Positions 22,476 to 34,400 of a stretch of 64,000 nucleotides of DNA are shown here, one piece after another. The stretch comes from Archegozetes longisetosus (Eukaryota; Arthropoda; Arachnida; Sarcoptiformes; Trhypochthoniidae). The first letter of the stretch is position 1. Every line of letters begins with the position of its first letter. The stretch is from NCBI GenBank assembly GCA_018873245.2, contig JAEMBT020000009.1, forward strand, positions 8,989,288-9,053,287, written 5' to 3'. A program made the translations under genes and the position numbers. The notes under the pieces are model-generated. The model was not told the origin of the DNA and ran no database searches. It was given only the letters and a program-made list of their open reading frames with translations.

Positions 22476-24862
22476 CTATTTTCTCGCACTTTTTAAATAT
22501 TGCATAATTTTCACATCAACACTTGAACCAGACGACGATGATGACGATGACCTCCGATGTCGCTTATGTTTTTTATGCGTTGAACTTTGTTTTTTATGCT
22601 TTTTATGCTTTTCTTTCTTTTTTCTTTTTGATGACTTCACTTTTAGCTCAGTTGAGGTCACAGTTGGGGTCACAGTTGGGGTCACACTTGAGGTCACAGT
22701 TGATAAACTATAAGTTGGTGGTAATGCTGGACCATAAAGATCATCATTTTGTTTCGATTCACTTTTATTATTATTCATTTTACTCTCCTTTTTCTCACTC
22801 TCTGTCTCACTAGTCTTCAAGACTGGTGTAAAATTTCTGTTCAGTTGATCGAAGTCTATGTTAGCGAATATTCCACTGGCCTTTGCTGCACTTAATTGGT
22901 TCACATTGTGACTATTCACCACAATCTTATCGTTATCACTACTACTATTAACGATATGTTCTTCATTTTTCTCATTTTGATCATTATTATCATTATTTTC
23001 ATCTTCACTATCTTCCTCATCAGAAGCGAATATCGCTTTAAACAAATCCATTGGAGGTCGAGTTGTTTCATCATTTTCTTGATCATTATTTTCGTCTTCA
23101 ATTTTATCTTCAACCTTATCTTTAATCTTATCACTTATATCAACCTTAGTATCAGTTTTGTTGCTATCAGTTTGAATTTCAACGTTTATATCACGAGCAG
23201 AATCAACTATTTTTGGCTCATTTTGTTCTTGGAACAAACAGTCAAATATATTTGGCTTATTTTTCTTAGCACTCATTTGCGAAGTCCTATTTCTAACATC
23301 TGTTTTGCCGACAGTAACAATACCGACAACATCGGGATATTGCGGATAAGGATTAGGAATATTGAATCGTCTACATAAAAGATTGTGCGGATGCCATTCA
23401 TATATTGTTCTTTCGATCACACTATTTGCTTCATTCTGTTGCTCTTCAACTTTTTCACTATTAACCGATTTATTATCTTTAAAATCAGTTAAACCACCAG
23501 TTAATGTACTATCTTCTACTCCATCGCTACTTCTGGTAAACTTATTCGCCCAAAACCCAGACAAAGGCGTTTGTGCTATCTTTACATCTCTTTTATTCTC
23601 ACTAGAAGCTGACTTCGATAAATTAGAGGAACTCTGGATTTGTTCTTTTTCCACTTGTTTGACTCCTTGTCTATGAATGACTTCTTGTCCCAATAAAACT
23701 GCTCTTATGTTGGCATTTAATACTGGGGTTTTGGATGGAGCGCTTGTGCTGCTATTATCAGTACTCATAGATTCAGTTTGACTATTGGCTTGATCCCACC
23801 TTGATTTCTTCTGTTTAGTCACTCCTGTCAAAGAACTTGGTTTCCAATCTCTAGGCAAAACAGGAATCGGATACTTCTTACTGATGATATACATCAAATC
23901 TGACTTAGTCGAACATTTAACAAAACCTTCGATAGTGTCAGTCTTTAGCAGTTCAATAGCTTTATGCTTATTTTTATTCCTATTATCAACTTTGTCTCTC
24001 ATGCTACCGATTGCAAAGTCATACTGAGACATATCGTCCTTTTGATAGACCACAGCATCGTCTTCGTTGTCTTCGTCAAGCACTCCATAACCGAACGCTT
24101 CCCCTGAAATATTGATTTTTCGGCCACCACTGAGAATAGCCGAAACCCCACTCGAACTCTTGGGTTCATTTGAATTGTTTTCACTACTAATGCCTTTATA
24201 ACCGATTCCATGAAAATCACTTTTAGGTTTATAAATGCCAAACACAAGATCGCTATTTAGTGAATTATTTGATGATAGTTCACATCCATATACTCTACTC
24301 TCACTATTACTATCATTTCTTGCATTTCGCTTCATCTGTTTGAATAACTTAACACCAATTGATTCGACGCTTGGTTTGATCACAGACTTTATAACATCAA
24401 TGATCGATGCATTGCTATCACGAAGACCTATTAAGCCATTAAGACAATTAATACAATTAATACAAACAACATAAATACCATAAAATCAATCAAAATACCT
24501 GCAAATTCTTGTTCGCTAAACTTTTCTTTGGTTCTGATTCTCTTGGGTGCAATTCCAAACACATCGAGATCTTCAGCATCCATGAAATCTTCAGGTTTTC
24601 GTTGAACGAGCGATTGGTCCCATCTTTCAGTTCTATTGGAGACATATTGTCGAGGAGTGAATCCTTCTTCTGAGCCAACGGTCATCCAATAGCCAGCACT
24701 GAATCCTCCCGTAAACGCCCCATGAAATCTTCGGCGACCTTTCGAGTCACGAACCGTTAAATCGATTTCAGGTTTCTTAGTCACGATCTCCTCGTCTTCT
24801 AATGGGGGAAACGGTGTCCCAAATACCACTTCTTCTTCTTCTTCGTCCGAGTAATAATTCAT
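22476..24862 (-). CDS. GPATCH1: GPATCH1 orthologue (spliceosome-associated)
   Basis: Nuclear protein that in other animals joins catalytic spliceosomes with a DEAH helicase (DHX35). Exons 24862-24499 and 24427-22476 around a 71-base intron; 771 aa. The N-terminal DUF1604 block is unmistakable (RRFHGAFTGGFSAGYWMTVG, PEDFMDAEDLDVFGIAPKRI). Later family blocks are GRKINISGEAFGYG, WHPHNLLCRRFNIPNPYP, PPMDLFKAIFASDEEDSED and DLYGPALPP, and the Lys/His-rich then Ser-rich tail is typical. Oddity: at the G-patch position the sequence reads IGVKLFKQMKRNARNDSNSE before RVYGCEL, so the Gly-rich GW-x-GxGxG core expected after the first helix is missing. The family assignment is secure; the helicase-binding motif looks degenerate. 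Long antisense frames over exon 2 are shadows. Confidence 0.93.
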
Positions 24863-25244
24863 TTTTGCGTTTCTTTTAATACTTTTTATTTACGTTTTAG
24901 TCCAATTTTCTAAAATGTTTTTGACCATAATTTCGATGATTTTCAGTGACTTACGAATTGTATTTAAGTCTATATTCGAGTGCAATATATCTCAAATTCA
25001 GGCTTATTTTGATTTGATTTGAATTAAATTAAAGTTAAATAAAAATGAAGAAAAGTTTGAGTTAATATTTGGTTAAACCTAAAAAGTATTAATACATAAG
25101 ATGTAATTGTTTAGAAATACAATTTATATAAATATTTTGTAGAAACACCTAACATCATTTATGTACTCACTATATTTTTAGACATTTATTGCTATTTTAA
25201 ACTTCAACCTCGAATATTGTCCTATTCTTCATGCTAACATCTCA
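24863..25244. other. intergenic
   Basis: AT-rich spacer between GPATCH1 and the tRNA-Thr gene; it includes the GPATCH1 promoter. Nothing specific seen. Confidence 0.4.
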
Positions 25245-25317
25245 GCCACCATAGCTCAGTGGATAGAGCACTGGTCTTGTAAACCAGGGGTCGTGAGTTC
25301 GATCCTCACTGGTGGCT
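25245..25317 (+). tRNA. tRNA-Thr (UGU)
   Basis: 73 nt. The acceptor stem GCCACCA pairs with TGGTGGC, the D loop has AGCTCAGTGGATAGAGCA, the anticodon arm CTGGT/ACCAG encloses TGT, and the T arm carries GTTCGATCC. No intron. Both A- and B-box promoter elements are intact. Confidence 0.96.
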
Positions 25318-25836
25318 CATCTTTTTGCACTAGTCACACCAAAGTAATAATTCATTTCATTCACTTTTATTATTCTTTTTATCGCACATTTTAGTACTTT
25401 ACTCAGTTATCGCATCACTTTTATCTAACTTTCACTTCAATCTCTATTTAGACCTGTTAGAAGTTGACATTAAGATTTCAATTCTACAGGTTGACTATAT
25501 TGCACAGTTTAATACATCGAATGAATGACTAAGAGTTCTTAGAGCTAATAAATATATTTGAATGATAATCGTAAATACAATTCTGTTAAATTTCATCCCA
25601 TAGTATAGTTCAATCACTTTTGAATAAGTAATCAAACGTTCTCTTCGGTAGTCATTACATATTCGGTATAGTATTTGATGATTCAGTAAAATTTTGTTGA
25701 TATACTTTAATGCAAAAATAGTTTATTTCAAATAGAAGTATTTAGAAATAAAATATCTTATCAACTGAAAGGTTTAGTCTAAATTGCTAATGATTATATA
25801 AACAAGATTTAAAAGTACTTGTGTCAAAAAAAGTAT
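25318..25836. other. intergenic between tRNA genes
   Basis: AT-rich spacer; no gene seen. A short T run just after the tRNA-Thr gene (CATCTTTTTGC) fits a Pol III terminator. Confidence 0.4.
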
Positions 25837-25918
25837 TGGCAGGGGTGGGATTCGAACCCACGCCTCCGAAGAGACTGGTGCCTTAAACCAGCGCCTTAGA
25901 CCGCTCGGCCACCCTACC
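25837..25918 (-). tRNA. tRNA-Leu (AAG)
   Basis: 82 nt. The acceptor stem GGTAGGG pairs with CCCTGCC and the discriminator is A. The D arm has GGCCGAGCGGTCTAAGGC, the anticodon arm CTGGT/ACCAG encloses AAG, and a long variable arm (class II) precedes GGTTCGAATCC in the T arm. No intron. Confidence 0.96.
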
Positions 25919-26130
25919 AGATATGAGAAGGCATGTCACTATTGCCGTATTGATATGCAGCGAAAGCTGTTCTGTGCTTTGGCTATGATACAGCAAACAA
26001 GTGCAACTTATCTATAGCGTTAGTCAACAAACTTTTATATAACTCAAACTTTATTCATGAACTATAAAACATGAAATGAGGTCATTGAGTGATACATATC
26101 TATATATTTTGAGTTAAACTGATAGCTGAT
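25919..26130. other. intergenic
   Basis: Short spacer between tRNA-Leu and the coiled-coil gene; nothing seen. Confidence 0.3.
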
Positions 26131-26640
26131 TTAATAAAAACGAGAAAATTTGTCTTCAATAAAGGCAATTATTTCATGTTTCAATTGTCTCAACTGTTCT
26201 GATGTTACTAGATTTTCGTAAATTTGATTCACTTTTTCTTCAATGATAGCATTTCTCAATTCTGCCTGTTGCAGTCTTTTTCTCAATATCAGAATCTCAT
26301 TTGCTTCTAAGTCAGAATAATTGATGTCATCTGAAGAAATAGTACTTGTGTGACAAATATTTGCCGACTCATCAGATCCATCAGTTCCTTCCTTGAATTT
26401 AGGAATCGACAGATTCCTCAATCTTTCCCGTACTCTTCTCTCAAGTGACCGGAGCTCTTCAAGTGATGGAGAAGTTTTGGCATCCAATTGCGATGAAATA
26501 TCAATTGACTGGGACCTGTGTATATGTTGAGAAATGTTTTGAAATGTTTGTGATATAAGCGTAGAAGCAGTATCAGGACATAGATCAGTATTCTTACATG
26601 GACACTCACAGTTTGGACAGCATTTCCATGATGTCGACAT
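26131..26640 (-). CDS. unknown protein, Cys-rich N-terminus and C-terminal coiled coil
   Basis: Single-exon frame of 169 aa from an ATG at 26640. Not recognised. Residues ~6-21 hold six Cys (CCPNCECPCKNTDLC), which could bind zinc. A helical stretch SLEELRSLERRVRERLRNL follows, then a Ser/Asp-rich linker. The end is a long heptad-like coiled coil (EILILRKRLQQAELRNAIIE through EQLRQLKHEI). No signal peptide or membrane segment. The frame is far longer than chance in this base composition and its codon use looks coding, so I believe it is a gene. Confidence 0.55.
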   Translation of the reverse strand: MSTSWKCCPNCECPCKNTDLCPDTASTLISQTFQNISQHIHRSQSIDISSQLDAKTSPSLEELRSLERRVRERLRNLSIPKFKEGTDGSDESANICHTSTISSDDINYSDLEANEILILRKRLQQAELRNAIIEEKVNQIYENLVTSEQLRQLKHEIIAFIEDKFSRFY

Positions 26641-28005
26641 TATATTATTTGTTGATCGACTTCTAATTACTTAATTCAATCACTTTTTCATTTGAGAATT
26701 TAGACTCCTTTTAGATTTATAGAAGTAATCAAAATTTTCATTCTGTATGAATAGAACTATTGTTGGATTACTTTTTAAATATTGAATCTTTTGAAAATTC
26801 TCTATAATTTGAAATCACTTTTTGAAATAATAGTTTGAAAAATGGATTGATTGCGAAATTCGTTAGCTATGGCAAATTCTTTGATATAGGAGAGGCCCGA
26901 TTTTAATAGCATATCAAATGTCAAGAAACGGAACGATCATCCATAACTGCACGATAAATTATATGCCAAACTGTGGGCTTAAAAAACAATAAAATCCAAT
27001 AGCCAAATAAAGGAATGACAAAAGAAGTAAATAAAGTTCATCATATTTTTATCATAAATCAGAGTTAAGTTTATAAAAGTTCTAAACATATTAATTACTT
27101 TAATATCAAAATGATTCCAAAGTGTGTTAGGCGCAAAAAGTTCTGAATGGGTTAGGTTAAGTTAGGTTACCCTATCTTTCTACTGTACTAGAGATAGTTT
27201 GTCCTAGAGAAGCTTATAATGTTCGATCACTTGAATGAAGTAATATTCTTTGAAACAAATAAGTTAATAATAAAATACTTGCAAATGCTTAAATGTTAGA
27301 CGAATAGTAAGCTTTTTACTATTTAAATAAATAATAGCAAATATCTTCTCTTTATTATTCAACTTAGTTTTAATTCACATCTGATCTGTGAAAAAATTGT
27401 TTTAAATGAAACCATTGATACGGGTCAGTCAGCAAAATATGCAAAATGATGATTCTATAACCTATACAAAGCTCAGTTTTGTTTTAAGAAGTCTTCATCA
27501 GAACAACTGAGAACCTTTAATTTTTGGTTATATTCCGGTTTATGGTTGACTTGATATTTGGGTATAGTGTAAGTAGAGCAGTTACTTCAACGATGTTCTT
27601 GTATGCGCACCATTGCCCTTATCCAACCTAACCAAACCAGAATACTACCTTGCCACAGTTAATTTTAGTTGGGTTAGGTAAGGGAAACAACATGCGAACG
27701 CGCTAGACACAAGAGAACAATATTTTGTTAACCACGCGACTCCCTTATATCCAAGCCCTACATCAAATTTAAACCGAGGTTCAACCAATTTTTAATATTT
27801 CCATAACTCACTCAAGCGTTAATGCGCAAGTTTAGTTCTGTCAAAAAAATCTTAAGCAATAGACTAAAAGCTCTGTTGAGGATTCGATAACAGGACCAGA
27901 CGGAGTACGCGCCTTGACTAAAAGCTTAATTTCCAAAAATAAAAAATGAATAACTTGATCTAACAGAACACTAATTGTCCATAAATTTGTTGTGCGCTCA
28001 ACTAA
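26641..28005. other. intergenic, weak hairpin
   Basis: 1.4 kb, no gene seen. Around 27602-27703 the flanks (TTGCCCTTATCCAACCTAACC and the inverse of TTTCCCTTACCTAACCCAAC) form an imperfect inverted repeat, perhaps another degraded MITE; it includes TTAGG-like words. Confidence 0.35.
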
Positions 28006-30243
28006 ATGATTGTGTTTAAAATGAATTATTTGAAAAATGGAGTATCAAAAATAATATGGAGAAAGAATATAAATAATTCTCAAAAAGAGTTAAATTTAAT
28101 TGAAATTGACAATAAGATCCAAAACCTATTTGAAAGATGTCGGTCTAAAGGTATATCAAACGAAGAAATCAGTAAAATAGGTTATCGAATCCTGAAGCGT
28201 TCAATAGAAGGATCAAATAAGAAAATATATAAATATATAATTAAGTTTCTATCACTTATTGTGTTAATTATCGGGATCGTAAGTATAGAACGAGTAAATC
28301 GATTGGCTTGTATGTATGGAAGGCTAATGTTATTTGAGGTATGTATTATGAGGTATATAGATAAGATTCTAAATAACATATAGTTATTTACTCAACAGGT
28401 TTTGTGTTAAAGATAATGCACGCATTGTTATTGTACTCTCTATTCAATGTATTCAATCAAAAATGTTAGAATCAAACGAAAATAACTGATTCCAAACTTT
28501 CAAGTATGCTCGTACTTCAATTAAAACTGTCATTGTTACATTTAAACAATATGTTTATATGAAATTTGAGTTGAATGCTTGTGCTATCAGTTGTTTACAA
28601 AAGTACTATTGACTCGTGTAATTATAGAAATGCATACTCGATGATGCATTGCAACGAGAAATCATATTACTATATCTCTATATCAATTCATGAAGTATGA
28701 GATTCAATTGTTAATGATTTAAGACAAAAATGGAAATTAAAATTAAAAATTAAGTTGAAAATGTCGCTCATGATAGGAAGGATGATATAGTAACAGTGTT
28801 TTCCTAGTAGCTATGTATCATTTTAATGTACTTACTGTAAACCTGTGCAGAGTCACAACACTCTTTTTAGATTTAGACTAATTTTCGCTAATTATTTACT
28901 GAAGAGAAGAGACATTTTCTTCCCACTGCAGTCTTGTTGCTTGAATTTAAAGTGAGATTCAATATGATTCTGATCCAGAATAATACCCATTGACTAATGC
29001 ATAAAATCAGAATCTCAAGCAATAGCCACAACTGTGACCAGCAGAGGGGTTAGGGGACTATAACCCTCAGAAATTTTTTAAAAATTGAAGTATAGATCTG
29101 TACTAAAAGAGAGTCACTGAAAATCTTTGAAATTGCATTTACTTGATGTATAAATCGATTACTTATTATCAAACAAATGAAAAGATATATTAATGTGGGT
29201 ATTCATTTACTCCCACAAGTCAGGGCACTTTAAGCACTCAGAGCAAAAATTCTATAGCACTGGTAATAGCTGATCTAAAACACACTTGTTCATTCTATTA
29301 GATTGAGCCTTACTGGAATTGGAAAAGTTGGTACAGCTCTTCGTGTCTCATTGATAATCCGTTTTATAATTCGAACCGATTTAGCGAACGCGATTGTTTT
29401 CCATGTGAAGACATTGTGAGCATTGAAAGAAGAAATGACTTAAATCCAGATATAATGGCAGAAAAATTTATAAGGAATGAAATACCAGTAATAATAGATT
29501 CAATAGAAGTGAAAAATGAGTTGAAAAAATGGAGCATAGCTAACGAATCTTTCAACTTGGAAGATTTAGAAAAAGTATAATACATAACGGTGTTGTATAA
29601 TATCAACATATCATTTGTTCATCAAATATAGGTCTATGAAGAAGATGACTGGAAACATGTTTGCATGTTTCAAACAAATATTAAAACTAATGATCACTTG
29701 ACTCTATTGAAGAAAATGCGAACAAATAAATATTCAGAAATAGGATGGTATGCCCACTGGTTTGTATCAGGGATAAACGTAATAAAAAGATAGCATATTT
29801 ACTTAAGTTTTTTGTTGAAATAAGGGAAAATTGCGATAAGAAAACTGAGAAACAACTCAGGAGATACTATAATAGACTGACAATTCTTCCTTCAATGCTT
29901 GAGTTAACAAGATCTAATTGGATTATTGTATCGTCTAACTATAATGGGAAAAATTTCAAGAAGGTTACAATCTAACCTAACCTAATCTAACCTAATCTAA
30001 CCTAATCTAACCTAACCTAATCTAACCTAATCTAACCTAACCTAATCTAACCTGATCTAACCTAAACTGAACCTATACTTGTTACAGATCGACCCGTCTC
30101 CAGGCACACAATTGATGCTGATGATACAACTGAGAGGTCAAAATGACATAAAACTTGAACCAAAGGAATTGTGTGCTTCTCGTGGTTGTTCAACCATTAA
30201 TGAGACTCTATACAAAAATGACTTACGTAAATATAGTTATTAA
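28006..30243 (+). CDS. type II membrane protein with cupin/JmjC-like domain
   Basis: Five exons join in phase: 28006-28338, 29302-29574, 29632-29759, 29825-29963, 30088-30243; about 342 aa. Residues ~78-96 are a membrane segment (IIKFLSLIVLIIGIVSI) after a basic cytoplasmic head. The luminal part has WNWKSWYSSSCLIDNPF, CFPCEDIVSIER, FIRNEIPVII, GWYAHWENC, LRRYYNR, TRSNWIIVSS and LMLMIQLRG. This order resembles a conserved animal family of uncharacterised single-pass proteins with a JmjC/cupin-like fold. In that family I would expect a His-x-His-x-Asp metal motif where this one has NFKKIDPS, so metal binding is doubtful. The ATG at 28021 is an alternative start. The gene is short at the C-terminus relative to the family as I recall it. 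Intron 1 holds a MITE and intron 4 is filled by TTAGG-like repeats. Confidence 0.5.
28641..28823. mobile_element. MITE family 3, copy 1 (in intron of cupin-like gene)
   Basis: About 183 bp. The left end ATGATGCATTGCAACGAGAAA is inversely related to the right end (TTTCCTAGTAGCTATGTATCAT). The same ends occur at 35978-36176. Confidence 0.55.
29966..30066. repeat. telomere-like (TTAGG/TTAGA)n array inside an intron
   Basis: Roughly twenty CCTAA/TCTAA pentamers (TTAGG and TTAGA on the other strand) start 3-5 bases after the 5' splice site and make up most of intron 4 of the cupin-like gene. Confidence 0.9.
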
Positions 30244-30908
30244 TTTGAATGATGCTCATCTAACTGTGTACTAAAATATTTTTGAATTTAAAGTTTTATT
30301 TAGCACGAAATTATGGCAGTTGTACTATTCTCCAAAAGTGATGAGAATCTGGCATTTAATAGTAATAGTAATTTAAATCTGGCACTTCTTATTGGAGCAA
30401 TTTATGATTAACTAAGTAGTTAACTTAATTAGAAAAGTTTTTAAACTGTAGAATTGAAACCTATAAAAATATACTATATATATAATAATTAAACTGATGT
30501 AGTTCAATAGTCTTTACATTGTTGTATTCTCATTTTACTAGTATGTCAAATATCCAAAATAAATTTCATGTGTTTTGAAAAATTCTCCCAAGATTCCAGT
30601 GCTTTTGATTAAAAGATTTAATACATTTTCATATTGATTAATAAGAAAGTTGAAAAAATATCACTACTTTACGAAAAAGCTAATTTAAATATGGTTTTCC
30701 TGTAATCGATACGAAATAAGCTCTCATCATATGGACGACACATCAAATGAATGAGAATGAAAAATTTAATTTACTTATGCATTATTTACTATGTAATCAA
30801 CTATTCAAATGGTAATTGTTAGAGGTTTAGATAAAATATAATTTTTGTTAACTTTGTTGAATAATATTTGAAATAGGGAGTGATTTACCTAATGACATAA
30901 AGGCTCAA
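30244..30908. other. intergenic / possible 5' part of the next gene
   Basis: AT-rich. An AAATAG/GG acceptor at ~30878 opens a frame (SDLPNDIKAQ) that runs into the next gene, so an upstream exon may exist here; I could not find one with a matching phase. Confidence 0.3.
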
Positions 30909-31316
30909 ATGAATGAGTACGCTCTCAAATTGGATCAAATACGAAAAAGTTTCGATAGAATCGGCAATTTTGGGAAATTAGGTGGAGTTCATAGTGATGG
31001 CAAAGTGGATGCAGTAAAAAAAGTTCAAAAGTCACCTGCTTCTAAGGAAGCAAAGAAAGTAGCAAAAATAGAAACTTCAACAATAAAAGATCAATTCAGG
31101 GATGCAACCAAATCTTTAGAGGCATTGATGAAAAAGCTAGACGCAAATGGATTTATTTTAGCAGAAAATTTATTAAGTTTAGATTTATTAAGTGTTAAAA
31201 ATATGCTAACCAAGAGCAGTTTGGATATGGACAAAGTTGCTGGTCTTGTCAAAAGAATGGATGAAAGCGTTAAACTAGTTGAAGAACAACTTGAAAATGT
31301 TAATCAACGAGATTAA
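30909..31316 (+). CDS. unknown helical protein
   Basis: 135-aa frame from the ATG at 30909, open upstream to a likely splice acceptor at ~30878. Not recognised. The N-terminal helix MNEYALKLDQIRKSFDRIG leads to a Lys-rich linker. Two predicted helices follow (TIKDQFRDATKSLEALMKKL; DMDKVAGLVKRMDESVKLVE) that look like coiled-coil or bundle segments. No signal peptide or membrane segment. Charge and codon pattern look coding. The true start may lie in an upstream exon. Confidence 0.5.
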   Translation: MNEYALKLDQIRKSFDRIGNFGKLGGVHSDGKVDAVKKVQKSPASKEAKKVAKIETSTIKDQFRDATKSLEALMKKLDANGFILAENLLSLDLLSVKNMLTKSSLDMDKVAGLVKRMDESVKLVEEQLENVNQRD

Positions 31317-31487
31317 AGCTTAACTAAATTGCATATATTTTAACGTAAAATTAATTATAAGTCCTTTTGTCTGAAGATTATATACGAAAGAATCCAATTT
31401 ATTGACTAATTTAAATAAAACTGTATAATGAGATCGATTATAAATATAAGAAATAATTATTAATTTGAAAGAGATTTTACATATGAT

Positions 31488-34400
31488 TCAATTGAATTCT
31501 GAAATCATAGACAAAGCTTGATTGAAGCTGTGATTCAAATCATTGGATCGGTTAGAGCAAGGATTATTATTGATTGGTGATAGTAATTTGGAGATATGTT
31601 CATCAGTTAATCCTTGTATTGAAGTATTAGCAAGAATGTTAGCTAGATTATTTGCCTGGTTATAATTATTATGCACTTCATGTACATTTTGCCAGTGCTG
31701 ACCAGTCGAAAGACTACTCGAGAGACCGCCTGAGACACCGCCTGAGACACCGCCGTTGTAAGAACTAGCGAGAGATAGGGGTCGCATCATTTTAGACGGT
31801 CGACTGTTGAAGCTCGGCAAAACACATGACGAACTCAAAGATGGTGTACTTAGGCCACCCCATGATTGAGATAATGAGCTGGATATGCTTACGTTGAAAG
31901 ATGAGTTCAATGTTGAGTCAGGGCTAAGAGGTTCTCTTAACATGTTTTGAATAAGACTGTCTTCTAATACTGAATATGTCCGGCAGCGTGACAACGACTA
32001 TATTAGGGATAGATATGTGCTTTTATTTGTCTTTTTCATTTTTAACTTTACACTATCTAACCTTCTTTCTAGTTTTCTCTCCTTTTGATCCGTGATTTTT
32101 CATGTGCTTTCTTAAAGAACTTGGATCTGTGTACTTCTTACCACAATCAGGTACTTGACAGGCATAAGGTTTCTTTAAGATAAAGTGAAAGTTTAAGTTG
32201 AAATTAGAAACATTAAGATGTTAGAGGATAGATTGGCACCTGAATATATCAGATTGTACTAAAGTATTGATTATATAGAGTCTAAAATTGAAGTTTATTA
32301 ATCTTTTGCAACAGGTCAGATATGGGAATAACTTGATAACTGCATTCACTGATCAAAGATATGCGATATCAACTTTTATTCATTTTATCATTTATAACAA
32401 ATTTCATAAAATAGTGCTTATAGTGACGATATTGTTTTTTTAAATAAGACACAATCCCAATACTTCTGATCTAATCATCACTACCATTACTAAACACTAC
32501 TTTTACTGTTGTTTTTCTAATAGATAAAAGTACAAAATCAGACTCTATTAATCAAAACTTTTTATGAAAGTTATTAAAGCAAAAAACAAACTTATAGAGA
32601 GATATTGACTAGATTTGAATATCGTATGTGCCATTAGGCACTAAACTGTGATAAAGCAGTTAAAGCTTTAATCAGCTATTCATAAACTGCACCTGATCGA
32701 TGCGTAGTATTTAAAGAAAAATCACACTCAATATAGGAATTTAGGGGTTAATTTGGACATACGGGTAGTGAAATGATAAAAAAATAAACTTACAGTATCA
32801 ATATGTGTTCTTTGATGTTTAGCCCGATCTGATGAATTGCTAAAAGCCTTAGTACAATTAGGGAACTGACAAATATATGGTCGTTCTCCTGTATGCGATC
32901 TTACATGAATTTTCAGATTTTCAAGACGTGAAAAAGCTTTCTCGCATCCTTCAAACTATGTAATTTCAGATAATGTTAGTTTGATTTGTCCAGAGAAATA
33001 GTGGAATTGTTAGGTTTTTCTTACAGTGCATTTATTAGGTTTTTCTCCTGAATGAACTCTCATATGAATTAGTAATTTATATCTGGCATTAAAGGGACGA
33101 TTAAGACGCTGACATCCTTGCCAATAGCAGGTAAACTCATCATTGTTGCGTCGCTGATCGATATGATATTTCTCTATATGATGAACCTTTAATTTTGAAC
33201 AAATCTATTAGTGATCACACTTTACGTAAGTCTCAACTTAGTCAATACTAGATTAGAAAGATTTTCGTAGTTGTTCTAAGGTAATATGAATGATTGAATG
33301 AAAAATACGTATCTTCAACATTTAAGCGAGTTAAAACATTTAGAGTTTAATTTTCTATTAATAATTATTAGAACCGAGACTCTTGAGAAGTCAGTTACCT
33401 TTGATTTGGACATTCAAATACATTATGGATTTAATCATATGCATAAAGTATAGGTTAAACTAAATGATTAAAAACAAAATCCGAAAGATAGATTAACTCA
33501 AGAAAAGTTTGTCTTCTACCGAATCATGCATAAGAGTTAGAAAGCAAACTTAATAACCGACAAGTTTGAAAGTTTAATCAAGCCAAAATATCGCAATCTT
33601 ACCAATTCTTCTTGATTTTTGAATACAGAAAAGCAATCAATCCATTGACAAATAACTGGTATTTGTTGTGTAACTAACGAAGAACTACTAGGTGTGAAGC
33701 TTCCATTATAAGAAGACTCAAGTGAAATGGCATCATCGATAACACTATCTAGAGTCAAATCTGCTGATAGCTCGCTTCCCGATGGCTCGCAATTATTTGC
33801 TAAATATGTTGAACTCCTAGGTGACTGACTATTTGAAAAACAATTATTAGAATCCAAAGATGGCTCGTTGAGTTCTCTTTTGGGCGAGAACTGTTCTGGA
33901 GATGAGGTATATTGAAATTCATCATAATATAAACATTCCAGATCTAGAGGACCTTCATTCTGCTGAACTTTAGCGAGGGTTTCTGAAACTTAGGACTAGT
34001 CAGCAAATCAATAGCTTCAATATCATTGTCGAAATTGTGAGACCAATTGTAGGGGACACCATTGAATTGTTCGATCTGGTCATTAGAAGTGTTGGGTTCG
34101 GTTTTACATATAAGATCATTGGTGTTATTGAAGTTTTTAGGTGTTTCGTAAGAGTCAATATACATCTTGTTGAGAGTGGAATCTTGAGCCCAAACCCTTG
34201 TTTCTAAACAAACAATAAAACAATGAGTTAGATTTGATAAAATTTCGATATCTACCTATCTCAATCAGTACTTGTTGTAGTTTTTATTACAATATAAGTG
34301 GTTTACGTGACACTAAAATTATATGATTTATTTTGATTAGAATATCGTTTAGAGTTGATTAGGTGAAGAAAACATCTGACAAATTAGTCATGATAAGTTT

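Noticed and set aside
22523..23676. Several long plus-strand frames with hydrophobic residues
   Set aside because: Shadows of the acidic, Lys- and Ser-rich coding exon of GPATCH1.
29364..29609. Minus-strand 81-aa frame
   Set aside because: Antisense of exon 2 of the cupin-like gene, whose plus-strand frame has conserved motifs and matching splice phases.
29966..30066. A true telomere or chromosome end
   Set aside because: The repeats are short, mixed TTAGG/TTAGA and flanked on both sides by exons of one gene.
33960..34060. Apparent frameshift between two parts of the GLIS-type gene
   Set aside because: A 77-base GT/AG intron with a CTGAC branch-like word restores the frame in phase, so no frameshift is required.
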